DNA from: Nannocystis sp.
GTDB taxonomy: Bacteria; Myxococcota_A; Polyangia; Nannocystales; Nannocystaceae
Direction of reading: 5' to 3'
DNA: 64,000 bases
NCBI GenBank assembly: GCA_016712315.1
Contig: JADJRG010000013.1
Coordinates: forward strand, 1,648,001-1,712,000
A program made the translations under genes and the position numbers. Each line of letters begins with the position of its first letter. The stretch's first letter is position 1. Positions 44,047 to 53,687 of this stretch are shown piece after piece. The notes under the pieces were generated by a model. It saw only the letters and a program-made list of their open reading frames with translations, made no database searches and had not been told where the DNA came from.

Positions 44047-44766
44047 TCAAGGTCGGCAACGCGCGGTCTCGGCGCGGAGCTCGGATAACTCGCGCTGGAG
44101 GGCGTGGAGCTGCCCGCGGAGCTCGCTCAGCTCGTCGGCCTGCGCCTGGACGCCGGCGATCGCGAGGCTGCTGTAGCCGTAGAGGTCGATACGATCGTTG
44201 GCGGGGTCGGCCCAGATCCCGCGCTCGTGGTCGTCGAGGATGATCCCGAGGTGGCGCTTGCCGTCGCCGCGGCCGCGGTAGCTGTAGGTGGCGAGGCGGA
44301 GCCCCAAGAGGTCGCGGTAGGCGCTGGCGCGCGCTTCTGCGTCGAGGTAGTCGATGTCCTTTTTAAAGGCGGCGCGGGAGATCGGGCAGCCGCCAGGGCC
44401 GAGCTTGGGATCCGCGTCGGCGCAGATCAGGCGGGCGTTGCACTCGCTCTGAAAGTCACACTCGGCGCCCGCTTGATCGCAAGGATCGCCCTCCTTGATC
44501 GCGCCGCAGGCGGCGACGCCGTCCCAAGGGCCTCCGTATCCGCTGCATACAGGGTCTCCGCAGGTGCTGTACCACCGCAGCTCGGCGGCGGCCGTGGTGG
44601 CGCTGTCGCTCGCGGAGGATGACGATGATGATGACGATGACGATGACGAAGAGGATGAGGCGGTCGCGGTCTGGGTGTCCTCGCCCTTCTTGTCGCAAGA
44701 TGCGGCGCAGAGGGCGGTGAGCAGGGCGAGGGCGCGTGCGGCGGAGGTGGTGGCGCGTGAGGTCAT
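44047..44766 (-). CDS. Lipoprotein with S74-type chaperone-like C-terminus
   Basis: 239 residues. The lipobox is AASC (Cys24), followed by a run of 15 Ser. A Cys-rich middle (CGDPVCSGYGGPWDGVAACG, CDQAGAECDFQSECNARLIC) resembles the small disulfide domains of other lipoproteins here. The C-terminal 90 residues (LGLRLATYSYRG, RHLGIILDDHE, RIDLYGYSSLAIAGVQAQAD) plus a final coiled coil fit the intramolecular-chaperone (peptidase S74-like) domain of phage tail fibres, which drives trimer assembly; here the catalytic Ser-Lys pair is not evident. AGGAG lies 7 bp before ATG 44766, and TACACT farther up may be its -10. Confidence 0.75.
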   Translation of the reverse strand: MTSRATTSAARALALLTALCAASCDKKGEDTQTATASSSSSSSSSSSSSSSASDSATTAAAELRWYSTCGDPVCSGYGGPWDGVAACGAIKEGDPCDQAGAECDFQSECNARLICADADPKLGPGGCPISRAAFKKDIDYLDAEARASAYRDLLGLRLATYSYRGRGDGKRHLGIILDDHERGIWADPANDRIDLYGYSSLAIAGVQAQADELSELRGQLHALQRELSELRAETARCRP

Positions 44767-44934
44767 GTTCGGCTCCTGACGGCAGTGTACCGGCGCGGCG
44801 CGGGCTGGCGCGGTGGTTTGATGTTGAGGTCCTCGCGGGTCGCTCGACGCGCTCTGGGGCGAGCGGCCGCCCTCTTCGCCGCGGCCCCGGCGCTCGGCGG
44901 CGCGCGTCGGCCGGAGATCCGATATAAGGGGGCC

Positions 44935-46062
44935 ATGATGAGGCTGTCGCGCGCAGAGATGCTGCTTTTATTGGGTTTGGCGGCCGCCGCGGGCTGCGGC
45001 GGGGCGACGGCAGGGAGCGCGAGCGCCGGTACGGGCGCGCCGACGGGCTCGTCGGGCGGTGGCAGTGAGGGGTCGAGCGGCGAGAGTACGAGCGGCGGCG
45101 GGAGCGAGGGGAGCGAGAGTACGAGCGGCGAGAGCGAGGGGACGCGCGGCGAGAGCGAGGGGACGAGCGGTGAGAGCGAGGGGACGAGCGGCGAGAGTGA
45201 GTCGAGCGGAGGGGCGGCGCCGTTCGTGCTCGAGGTGCACACGGGGCTGCGTGAGGACGGCCGCCTGGCGCTTTTTTGCAATTTGCCGATGCGGGTCGAG
45301 GATTGCCTGGCGCTGGCGGCTTCAGCGCCGCCTTGTGAGGATCTCGACCTCGATGGGTTGGTGGACTTGTGGGAGGACGTGGCGCTGGAGCGCCTGCGGC
45401 CGCTGCGGCGCATGGACGAGGAGGAGGCGCTCTTTCAAGATCCGGAGGCGGTGGTCGCGGATGTGGGGCGGGTGGCGGCGGCGGGCGAGCGCTTTCGGGT
45501 CTTTGTGATGCTGGGGTATTCGAAGGACTATGGGAGCTGCGGCGGCTTCACGAGCCACAACGGGGACTCGGAGCGGGTGGCGCTGGACCTGGAGGTGTTT
45601 CAGGGCGGCGGCGCCGGCGGGGTGGCGGTGCGGGCGGCGTACACGGCGGCGCATGAGGGGACCGTGAGCGATAAGGGGGCGATCTACAGCGGGGCAGGGC
45701 TGAAAGAGCTGGTGATCGACGCGGATCCGTGGACTCGGGAGCCGCGGTGGGTGGTGTTCCCTTCGGCAGATAAACACGCGACATACGCGAGCGTGGCGAT
45801 CTGCGAGGCGGTGTCGTGGTTGCCCTGCTTTGATGAGGACTGCGGGCCCGATGGGGTGAATGATCCGGAGTCGTATGATTTGTTGCCCGAGCTGTGGGGG
45901 AACGCGGGCGAGCTGGCGGCGCCGCGGATCAGCGATCTGGCCGAATTGGGGTTCCCCGGCGATGACGCCTGGACGGACGCGGACTTCTGCGGCGGGCTCG
46001 GCGGGACGGGCTGCTCCTCGCCAGTGCGCGCGAAGCTGCTCGTCGACCCCTTTGAAGGTTGA
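44935..46062 (+). CDS. Lipoprotein with Gly/Ser/Glu repeat linker
   Basis: 375 residues from ATG 44935 (AAGGGGG upstream; ATG 44938 is equally possible). The lipobox AAAGC sits near residue 20. A linker of repeated SGESEGT units follows. The C-terminal ~260 residues are a beta-rich domain with several Cys (SAPPCEDLDLDGL, YGSCGGFTSH, CFDEDCGPDG, DADFCGGLGGTGC) and the stretch WVVFPSADKHATYAS, faintly like eukaryotic VPS62-type proteins; I do not claim the family. Expected to be on the cell surface. The gene diverges from the S74-like lipoprotein gene across 168 bp. Confidence 0.75.
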   Translation: MMRLSRAEMLLLLGLAAAAGCGGATAGSASAGTGAPTGSSGGGSEGSSGESTSGGGSEGSESTSGESEGTRGESEGTSGESEGTSGESESSGGAAPFVLEVHTGLREDGRLALFCNLPMRVEDCLALAASAPPCEDLDLDGLVDLWEDVALERLRPLRRMDEEEALFQDPEAVVADVGRVAAAGERFRVFVMLGYSKDYGSCGGFTSHNGDSERVALDLEVFQGGGAGGVAVRAAYTAAHEGTVSDKGAIYSGAGLKELVIDADPWTREPRWVVFPSADKHATYASVAICEAVSWLPCFDEDCGPDGVNDPESYDLLPELWGNAGELAAPRISDLAELGFPGDDAWTDADFCGGLGGTGCSSPVRAKLLVDPFEG

Positions 46063-46151
46063 GCGCGCGCCCGCGACAGCGCCGCGGAGATGCCTTCATG
46101 GTCGCGTATTCGCGCGCGGCCGCGGCGAGGCGTAGCTACGCGTGAGGAGAG

Positions 46152-48932
46152 TTGAGCGCGCCCGCGGGTTCTGCGAGCGTGAAGCACGTGACGGAGTCGA
46201 GGCCACGGGACCGCGTGAAAGCGCCGCTGGGCGCTCCGATCGCCCGGCCCGATGAGGACCGGACACGCCTGTTCCCGCGGCCACATGCCCCCCAAGAGTC
46301 GGATGATGAGCCGACGCGCCACCCGTCGCTGAAGCAGGGGGGGGTGAGGCCAGCCTCGGCGAGCCCTGCTGCGGCAAAACCGGCGGCGGCGAGGCCGGTC
46401 GACGCGAAGCCGGCGGCGGCGAAGGCGGCGGTGAAGCCAGCGGTGACGCCAGCTTCGGGGCCGCCCGAGGGCGCGGCGAAGGCGGGGGGCCGGACGAGCC
46501 CGCGGCGACCCAAGCCCGCGACGTTGGTCGATGTGCCGGCGGTGCCCGATGAGGGGATCGCGATCGAGGATGATGTCCCGACCGCGTCGATCAAGCGGCC
46601 GACGAGCGAGCCGCTCGCGTTTGGTGCGCCCGCGGCGGCGCCGACGCCAGCGCAGCGAGAGGCGCCAGCACGAGCAGCTGCGAGCGCGGCGGCGCCGAGG
46701 AGCGCGTCGCCAGCGGGGGCGAGCGCGTCACCAGCGGCGGCGCCGAGGAGCGCGTCGCCAGCGGGGGTGAGCGCGTCGCCAGCGGCGGCGCCGAGGAGCG
46801 CGTCGCCAGCGGGGGTGAGCGCGTCGCCAGCGGCGGCGCCGAGGAGCGCGTCGCCAGCGGGGGTGAGCGCGTCGCCAGCGGCGGCGCCGAGGAGCGCGTC
46901 GCCAGACGGGGCGCCGAGGAGCGCGTCGCCAGAAGGGGCGCCGAGGAGCGCGTCACCAGCGGAGGCGAGCGCGTCGCCAGCGTCGCCGACGAACGATGGG
47001 GTGCTGCGGCCGGTGCGGCCGCCGACGGCGAGCCAACGGGACGTTTTGGAGAATAAAGAGGGCGAGCGAGCCCTCGTGTACCGCCGGATCATCATGGGGT
47101 TGGGCGTGGCGGTGATCGTCGCGGTGGTCGCGTTGGGGGTGGTGGTGGCTCGCCGTGGGCTGAGCTCGGAGTGCGAGGAGGCGGCGGAGGCGGCGGTGCT
47201 GGCGGGGGCGTGGGACGCCGATCGTCGCGAGGCGGTCCGCGCGGCGTTCTCCGCGACCGGCTTGGCGTATGCAGAGGACGCGTACTCGCGCGTGCACACG
47301 CGGCTGGATCGGTATGCGGGGGGGCTGGCCGCGGCGCGCCGTGAGGCGTGTGTGGCGCGCGAGGCGGAGGCGTTGTCGGCGGCGCGCTATGACGCGCAGG
47401 TGATCTGTCTGGAGCGGCGAGCGGCGGCGTTGAAGGCGTTGGGGGCGGCGCTGACGCGGGCAGACGCGGCGGCGGTGGCGCAGGCGATCCAGGCGAGCTC
47501 GGCGTTGCCGTCGATCGCCGGCTGCGCCGAGGAGGCGGCGGCGGTGCCCGCGACGGCGGAGCCAGCGCTCGCGGGGTTGTATGAGGAGCTGGCGGCGGCG
47601 GAGGCGGCGCGCTCGCTGCACCAGCGGAGCGCGGCGAAGGAGGCGCTCTCGTCGCTGCAGGCGCGGGCGCAGGAGCGGGACGAGCGGCGGCTCGAGGCGG
47701 CGGCGGCGGCGGGGCTCGGTCGGCTGGCCGCGGCGGAGGGCGAGCTGGTGGCGGCGGAGGAGATGCTGTCCCGTGCGACATGGCTCGCAGACCAGGTCCG
47801 TGACGACGCGCTGTTGGCGGCGAACATGAGCGCGCTGCTGACGACGTTGGCGGCGCGAGGCGGGCGCGAGGCGGCGGCGGAGATCTGGCGGGCGCACGCG
47901 CAGACGGTGATCGCGCGGCTGCCCGACGGCGATGAGGCGGAGGCGTCGCTGCTGGCGGCGAGCGCGGCGTCGCTGACCAGCGGCGGGGGCTCGGACGAGG
48001 CGATCGGGCTGCTTCAGCGGGCGCTGGCGCTGCAAGAGGCGCGGCTGGGTGAGGAGGATCTGCGGCTGGCGCCGACGCTCCAGGGCCTCGGCGCGGCGCT
48101 GGTCGCCGAGGGGGAGGTGGCGGCGGCGCGGGTGCACTATGAGCGGGCGTTGACGATCGAAGAGGCGGCGCTCGGGGCGGAGCATCCGGGGCTGGCGGCG
48201 ACGCTGGTGGCGCTGTCGACGGTGGCGGGCGCGCTGGGCGACCTCGAGCGAGGGCTGACGCTCGGCGGACGCGCGGTGACGCTGCTGGAGCCGGTGGCGC
48301 TGACCGAGGGCGCGACGCTGGCGGTGGCGCTGGCGGCGAGGGGGCGTCTCTTGGCCGACAAAGGAGAGCTGGCGGCGGCGCGGCAGGACCTCGGGCGCTC
48401 GCTCGAGCTCGAGGAGGCGGCGAGGAGCGCGGAGCAGCCGCGCGCGGTGGCGACGATGCTGGCGCTGGCGCGCGTGCTGAGCGGGGCGGGGGAGGCGGCG
48501 GCGGGGCGGAGCTTCGCGGCGCGGGCGTTGGCGATCCGGGAGGCGACGCTGGCGCCGGATCACCCGCTGGTGGCAGAGGCGCTGGTGAGCGTGGGCTCGC
48601 TCGAGCTGGCGGGCGGCGAGGCGAGGGCGGCGCTGCCTCACCTCGAGCGGGCGTTGACGATCCGCGAGGCGCGGGGCGATGTGCCGGCGAAGGAGCTGGC
48701 GAGGAGCCAGTACTTGGTGGCGGCGGCGCTGCGGGCGATGGGCCGCGATCGTGAGCGTCAGCGGGCGCTGGCGAGCGCCGCGCAGGTGGGGCTGCGGGAG
48801 CACGACCCGACGGGCGCGCAGGTGGAGCTCGCGGCGATCGAGGGGTGGCTGGCAGCGGAGGCGAGCGCTACGGCGGCCGGGAAGTCGAAGAAGAAGAAGA
48901 AGAAGAAGAAGGCGAAGAAGGGGAAGAAGTGA
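46152..48932 (+). CDS. Transmembrane TPR protein, like a kinase sensor region without its kinase
   Basis: 926 residues from TTG 46152 (GAGGAGA six bases upstream; a GTG lies shortly inside). Residues 1-310 are Pro/Ala/Arg-rich and include a 16-residue unit AAPRSASPAGVSASPA repeated in tandem. One membrane helix at about 312-335 (IIMGLGVAVIVAVVALGVVV) divides this cytoplasmic arm from a ~580-residue helical region. That region starts DADRREAVRAAFSATGLAYA and continues in kinesin-light-chain-like TPRs (VAAARVHYERALTIEEAALG). Myxobacterial Ser/Thr kinases often carry the same post-membrane region after a kinase domain; here no kinase motifs are present. The C-terminus is a Lys tail (KSKKKKKKKKAKKGKK). 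Likely a membrane scaffold. Confidence 0.85.
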   Translation: MSAPAGSASVKHVTESRPRDRVKAPLGAPIARPDEDRTRLFPRPHAPQESDDEPTRHPSLKQGGVRPASASPAAAKPAAARPVDAKPAAAKAAVKPAVTPASGPPEGAAKAGGRTSPRRPKPATLVDVPAVPDEGIAIEDDVPTASIKRPTSEPLAFGAPAAAPTPAQREAPARAAASAAAPRSASPAGASASPAAAPRSASPAGVSASPAAAPRSASPAGVSASPAAAPRSASPAGVSASPAAAPRSASPDGAPRSASPEGAPRSASPAEASASPASPTNDGVLRPVRPPTASQRDVLENKEGERALVYRRIIMGLGVAVIVAVVALGVVVARRGLSSECEEAAEAAVLAGAWDADRREAVRAAFSATGLAYAEDAYSRVHTRLDRYAGGLAAARREACVAREAEALSAARYDAQVICLERRAAALKALGAALTRADAAAVAQAIQASSALPSIAGCAEEAAAVPATAEPALAGLYEELAAAEAARSLHQRSAAKEALSSLQARAQERDERRLEAAAAAGLGRLAAAEGELVAAEEMLSRATWLADQVRDDALLAANMSALLTTLAARGGREAAAEIWRAHAQTVIARLPDGDEAEASLLAASAASLTSGGGSDEAIGLLQRALALQEARLGEEDLRLAPTLQGLGAALVAEGEVAAARVHYERALTIEEAALGAEHPGLAATLVALSTVAGALGDLERGLTLGGRAVTLLEPVALTEGATLAVALAARGRLLADKGELAAARQDLGRSLELEEAARSAEQPRAVATMLALARVLSGAGEAAAGRSFAARALAIREATLAPDHPLVAEALVSVGSLELAGGEARAALPHLERALTIREARGDVPAKELARSQYLVAAALRAMGRDRERQRALASAAQVGLREHDPTGAQVELAAIEGWLAAEASATAAGKSKKKKKKKKAKKGKK
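46692..46964 (+). repeat. 48-bp minisatellite, then 27-bp units
   Basis: Four 48-bp units, each beginning GCGCCGAGGAGCGCGTCGCC, start at 46692, 46740, 46788 and 46836, nearly identical. Shorter 27-bp versions start at 46884 and 46911, and a last copy begins at 46938. All unit lengths are multiples of three, so copy-number change would lengthen or shorten the cytoplasmic arm of the TPR protein without a frameshift. Confidence 0.92.
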
Positions 48933-49030
48933 GCGCGCGCTCCGGCCGTGTGGGTCGGCGTGGGATCCCTCGACTGCAGGTGAGGACGCGGCCGCTTCGG
49001 CGGCGAGCCGCGTTATGCTCCTTCGAGGTT

Positions 49031-50227
49031 ATGAGGCGAGGTGCTCCGCCGATCGTCGCGGCTCTGGCGCTCTTGGCAGCCCTGGGCGGCTGTGGGGCGC
49101 TTCGGGGGTCACCAGCCGACGTGGCGACGCTGCCGGACGGGCCGTATGTGACGGAGGTGGCCGTGGCCGCGGACCACTACCTGACGGCGGAGCTGGAGGT
49201 GGGCGGGGCGCGTCGGAGGTTCTTGATCGACACGGGGGCGGCGTTCTCGCTGATCGATGACGACGTGGCGGCGTCGTTAGGGCTGGTGAGCGTCGGAGAG
49301 CAGCCGATGATCGATTTTTCTGGGGTGCGGCGGGACGTCGACGCGGTGCGGATCCCGTCGCTCCGGTTGGGCTCGCTCGAGGTGCTGGAGGTGGGCGCGG
49401 CGGTGATCGATATGAGCGGCTTCGACGCGACCCAGTGCGAGCCGATCGCGGGGCTGATCGGCATGAACGTGCTGCGCGGGGCGATCGAGCTCGACGTGAG
49501 CGGCGGCTGGCTGCGGCTGGCGTCGTCGATGTCGCTGCTGGCGGCGCGGGCGGGCGGGGTGACGATCAAGGCGTATCCGCCGAGCTATCTGCTCCACTTG
49601 CCGCCGCCGACGCGGACGCTGGCGCCGACGCCGGTGACGGTCGATACGGGGTCTCCGGGGGCGATCACGGTGACGAAGGCGATGGCTCGGCGGCTGGCGA
49701 CGGGGCCGCGGCTGCGCCGCGATGTGCTGTCGCAGAGCCTGAACAGCGCGCGGCCGCGGCGGGAGCGCCATGACCTGTTCTTATGGCCAGATGCGACGCT
49801 CGCGGGGTTGGAGCTCGAAGGGGTGCGGGTGGAGGTGGCAGGGAGCGCGACGATCGGGCTGGCGGTGCTGCGGTCGTTCGTGATGCGGGTGGACCGGGAG
49901 GCGCAGACGCTGACCTTTTGGGCAGATCCGTCGCGGCCGCCGCCGCGCGGGCTCGAGGGGCTCGGGGTGTGGATCGCGGCGGAGGGGGAGGCGGGGCGGG
50001 TGCGGTCCGTGACGCGCGGGTCGCCGGCGAGCGCGGCGGGGCTGCGGCTGGGGGAGCCGGTGGTGTCGCTGGATGGGGCGCGCCTGGCCGAGATGACGGG
50101 GCAGGCGCGCTGCACGGCGCTGCGAGATCTGCACAAGAAGGAGCAGGTGCGGGTGGGGGTGCGACGCGCGGGCGCGGTGGTGGAGGTGGCGCTGACGCGG
50201 CGGACGATGCTCGCTCCGCCGCGCTGA
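49031..50227 (+). CDS. Retropepsin-like aspartic protease lipoprotein with PDZ domain
   Basis: 398 residues from ATG 49031 (GAGG upstream, TATGCT 11 bp before). The lipobox is in ALLAALGGC (Cys20). Residues about 45-160 hold a retropepsin-like fold with the active-site motif LIDTGAAFSLIDD, and a second half has VDTGSPGAITVTKAMA, so both lobes of a bilobal pepsin-type arrangement seem to be present within one chain. A PDZ domain ends the protein (VRSVTRGSPASAAGLRLGEP). Bacterial proteins of this kind are periplasmic proteases of the aspartyl/PDZ type. The substrate is unknown. Confidence 0.85.
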   Translation: MRRGAPPIVAALALLAALGGCGALRGSPADVATLPDGPYVTEVAVAADHYLTAELEVGGARRRFLIDTGAAFSLIDDDVAASLGLVSVGEQPMIDFSGVRRDVDAVRIPSLRLGSLEVLEVGAAVIDMSGFDATQCEPIAGLIGMNVLRGAIELDVSGGWLRLASSMSLLAARAGGVTIKAYPPSYLLHLPPPTRTLAPTPVTVDTGSPGAITVTKAMARRLATGPRLRRDVLSQSLNSARPRRERHDLFLWPDATLAGLELEGVRVEVAGSATIGLAVLRSFVMRVDREAQTLTFWADPSRPPPRGLEGLGVWIAAEGEAGRVRSVTRGSPASAAGLRLGEPVVSLDGARLAEMTGQARCTALRDLHKKEQVRVGVRRAGAVVEVALTRRTMLAPPR

Positions 50228-50261
50228 GCGCTCCTCGCTTTCGTGTTTACGAGGGTGAGGC

Positions 50262-51050
<789 letters not shown>

Positions 51051-51271
51051 CGGGCCTCTCTTGTTTGGTACTACTCATTTCGACCGTAACCGGCCGGCGC
51101 TAGGGCTGTCTACGCCGCCGCGGGAGCGGCCTCTGAGCCGGTGTGACAGTGGCAGAGTCGCCCGATCGTGACAGCGGCTCCGCGCGCTCGCGCGAGCGCA
51201 GGGGCCAAAAAGAGCGCGCCGATCGCCGCGAGGGGCGACAGGCGCGCGCTGCTAGCCGAGGGGCTCCGCGG

Positions 51272-52318
51272 CTACTTGCCCTTGGCGCTGAACTTGGCCT
51301 GCTCCATCGCGATCTCGCGGATCGCGTCGAAGCTGGTGGAGTTGGAGGCGCCCTCGATCGCCTTGACGGCGAGGTCCTGGGCCTGCTTGATCGCGGTGGC
51401 GAGCTGCTTGTTGAGGTTGTCGATCTGGCCGACCTGCTTCTTGATCGTCTGGTCTAACGAGGCGATCTTGAGCTCGTAGACGCGGCGCTTGCCGTCGTTG
51501 TCCTTGGCGAGCAGGTCGGCGGCGGTCTTGGCCTGCTGGCGGGCGATGCCGCGGCCTTCGTCCTCGGCGCGCTTGCTGACCGCCTCGAGGGCGGCGGGGT
51601 GGGCGTCCCTCTTGGCGCGCAGCTCGGACCACTCCTTCTCGCGGCCTTCGACGGACTTCTCGCGCTCCGCGACGGCGACGGCGTGGGCCTCGCGCAAGAG
51701 GGTGAGCTCGGCGGCGGCGGCCTTGTCGGCCTGGGCGAGCGCGTCTTGGTCGGCTTGGCGGCGCTGCTTGAGCTCGTAGTCGTACTCGGCGGCCTCGCGC
51801 TTGCGGGCGCGCTCGCCGGCCTCCTTGGCCTCCTTGAGGCGCTGGCTGTGCTCGGCTTGCTCCTTCTTCCAGGCGGCCCTTCGCGCCTCGAGGGCGACGT
51901 CGAGGGCGGCCTTCTTGGCGGCGAACTCCTGCTCGCCGGCCTTGGCGGTGTCACGATAGGCGCGCAGGAGCTGGCCCAAGGTGTCGTCGTCGGCGGTGAT
52001 GCCGTGGAGCTCGGCGAGGTGGCGGGTGTTGGCGTCGATGCCGGCGCGGAGCTCGCCGAGCGCGCTCGCCTCGGCGACGAGCTGCTGCTGGAGGCTGCGG
52101 GCGGCGTCGCCGAAGCGGGCGCGCAAGGCGGTGAGGCCGCCGATGATGCCGCTGATGTCGACGTCGTCGCCGTCGTCGTCGCTGCTGTCGCCGCCGCCGC
52201 CGCTGTGGCTGACAGAGGCGCCGCCGCCGGCGGACTCGAGCGACTTGTACTGCTTGAGGAGGTCGTTGTAGGCCTTGACCAGCTCTTGTTTGGTGCTCTT
52301 GGTGCTGACTTTGCTCAT
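51272..52318 (-). CDS. Coiled-coil protein A (paralogue of the next gene)
   Basis: 348 residues, predicted almost entirely coiled coil, with no signal peptide or membrane segment. After an N-terminal helix (KQELVKAYNDLLKQYKSLES) is a Gly/Ser/Asp spacer, then long heptads of Ala, Leu, Glu, Lys and Arg. Landmarks are EYDYELKQRR (178-187), EKEW (227-230) and VYELKIASLDQTIKKQ (280-295), all at the same residue numbers or nearly so as in coiled-coil protein B (52373-53353). It has an extra C-terminal tail (EGASNSTSFDAIREIAMEQA). Probably a filament- or scaffold-forming partner of B. I do not recognise a named family. Confidence 0.8.
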   Translation of the reverse strand: MSKVSTKSTKQELVKAYNDLLKQYKSLESAGGGASVSHSGGGGDSSDDDGDDVDISGIIGGLTALRARFGDAARSLQQQLVAEASALGELRAGIDANTRHLAELHGITADDDTLGQLLRAYRDTAKAGEQEFAAKKAALDVALEARRAAWKKEQAEHSQRLKEAKEAGERARKREAAEYDYELKQRRQADQDALAQADKAAAAELTLLREAHAVAVAEREKSVEGREKEWSELRAKRDAHPAALEAVSKRAEDEGRGIARQQAKTAADLLAKDNDGKRRVYELKIASLDQTIKKQVGQIDNLNKQLATAIKQAQDLAVKAIEGASNSTSFDAIREIAMEQAKFSAKGK

Positions 52319-52372
52319 GACTGGATCTCTCTAAGGGATGTCGTTGGAGGGGGTAGACGGCGGGCGGGCGGC

Positions 52373-53353
52373 TCAGGCGCCTTTGGCGTGCATGGCCTTG
52401 TGAGCGAGGTTTTGCGCCTGCGCGAGCGCCTCGGCGAGCTGCTTGCTGAGGCCGTCGATCTCGGCGCTCTGCTGGGTGATGGTCTCGTCGAGGGCCTTGA
52501 TCTTGATCTCGTAGACCTCGAGGTTGGCGGCGATCTCGCGGGCGAGCAGGTCGGCCTCGTGCTTGGCGTCGCGGGTGACGACGGCGATGCCGCGCTCGCG
52601 GGCCCGCTTGGCGGCCTCCTCGAGGGCTGCCTCGTAGCCGGCGACCTCGGGGCGGAGCGCCTCGATGGCGGCGGCGGCGGCGCTCAGCGCTTGCTCGCGG
52701 GCGCTCCACTCCTTCTCCTTGGCGGCGAGCTGCTCGGCGAGCTCGCGCCCTAGGAGGCGGCGGCGCTCAGCGTGCGAGTCGCTCGCGAGCTTGCGCTTGC
52801 GCTCGTGCTCGTAGGTGTAGTCGGCCTCGACTTGGCCGCGCTCGCGGGCGAGGTTCTGTTGGAAGTCGGCCTCGGCTTGGTCGCGCTCGGCGGCGGCGCG
52901 GGCCCAGGCGGCGCGGGCGTCGCTGATCTCTTGCTCGAGCTGGGCCTCGGCGGCGGCGTCGCCGGCGATCAGCGCCTCCATGCGGCGGGCGTGGTCCTGC
53001 TTGAGGATCTCGAGCGCGTCGGCGGTGACGCGGGTGCTGTGCGAGGCGTCGTGGCGGCGGCGCTCGACCTCGATCGCGCGGCGCAGCTCGGCGAGCTTGT
53101 GGGACTCGTGATCGAGGTTGGTCGCGAGGGCGTCGACGGCGGCGGAGAAGGAGAGCTGGAGCTCCGCGAGGCCCTTGACGATGCTCTCGACGGAATACCC
53201 AGCGGCGCGGGCGACGACCTCGCGGTCGGCGGCCTCTTGGGCGGCCTCTGCCTTGGTGGCGACGACGGCGACTTGCGCCTCAAAGGTGCGGAGCAGCGGC
53301 GCGAACGCCTTGAGGATCTCGTCCCGTGACTTGGGATCGCGGAGGGTAGACAT
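52373..53353 (-). CDS. Coiled-coil protein B (paralogue of coiled-coil protein A)
   Basis: 326 residues from ATG 53353; the first gene of the block. It is a soluble, charged, almost continuous coiled coil. Landmarks: RDEILKAFAPLLRTFEAQVA (10-29), DARAAWARAAAERDQAE (145-161), DYTYEHERKRK (178-188), KEKEW (212-216), VYEIKIKALDETITQQ (280-295) and QLAEALAQAQNLAHKAMHA. The same signatures stand collinearly in protein A 54 bp downstream, so the two arose by duplication and may form hetero-oligomers. No catalytic domain is seen. Possible roles are cytoskeleton-like filaments or a cargo scaffold; function is unknown. Confidence 0.8.
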   Translation of the reverse strand: MSTLRDPKSRDEILKAFAPLLRTFEAQVAVVATKAEAAQEAADREVVARAAGYSVESIVKGLAELQLSFSAAVDALATNLDHESHKLAELRRAIEVERRRHDASHSTRVTADALEILKQDHARRMEALIAGDAAAEAQLEQEISDARAAWARAAAERDQAEADFQQNLARERGQVEADYTYEHERKRKLASDSHAERRRLLGRELAEQLAAKEKEWSAREQALSAAAAAIEALRPEVAGYEAALEEAAKRARERGIAVVTRDAKHEADLLAREIAANLEVYEIKIKALDETITQQSAEIDGLSKQLAEALAQAQNLAHKAMHAKGA

Positions 53354-53687
53354 GGAGTGCGGGTCCTTTTCTGGCGGCCTGCCGGCCGCGTCGGGCGACG
53401 ATAGGCGATCATCGCGGCGCTGGTGATCGATCAAAAACGCGCGGCCTGGTGCGCGTCGCTGGGCGACAGTACAGAGGGCGCTTGCTCTCGCGCGGATCAT
53501 GCGGACTCGCGCGCGGGCGCGGGCGAGTCCGCGCGGGGGGGTCGAGGGCCGGCGCGAGATCGCGCGTGCGGGCGCTTAGGTCGATCTCGGGCCGCAATTT
53601 CCAAGCGGCTGATGACAAACAAGGTCACGTCGACGGCGTCGTTCGGGCGCTTGACGGGCTCGCTCGATACGCGCGAGATCAGGGGTG
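53354..53687. other. Divergent intergenic region
   Basis: 334 bp between the divergent coiled-coil B gene and the MYXO-CTERM-like protein gene. I see no convincing reading frame. On the minus strand TATCGT (53398-53403) could be a -10 for the coiled-coil block, about 45 bp before ATG 53353; on the plus strand TTGACG (53651-53656) could be a -35, but no good -10 pairs with it. GATCGATC (53426-53433) is a short palindrome. Nothing more is supported. Confidence 0.4.

Noticed and set aside
44935..46062. VPS62-like family assignment
   Set aside because: Only a short stretch (FPSADKHATYAS) is similar; not enough to name the family.
46692..46985. CRISPR array
   Set aside because: The repeats are contiguous, in frame and without unique spacers, and no cas gene is present.
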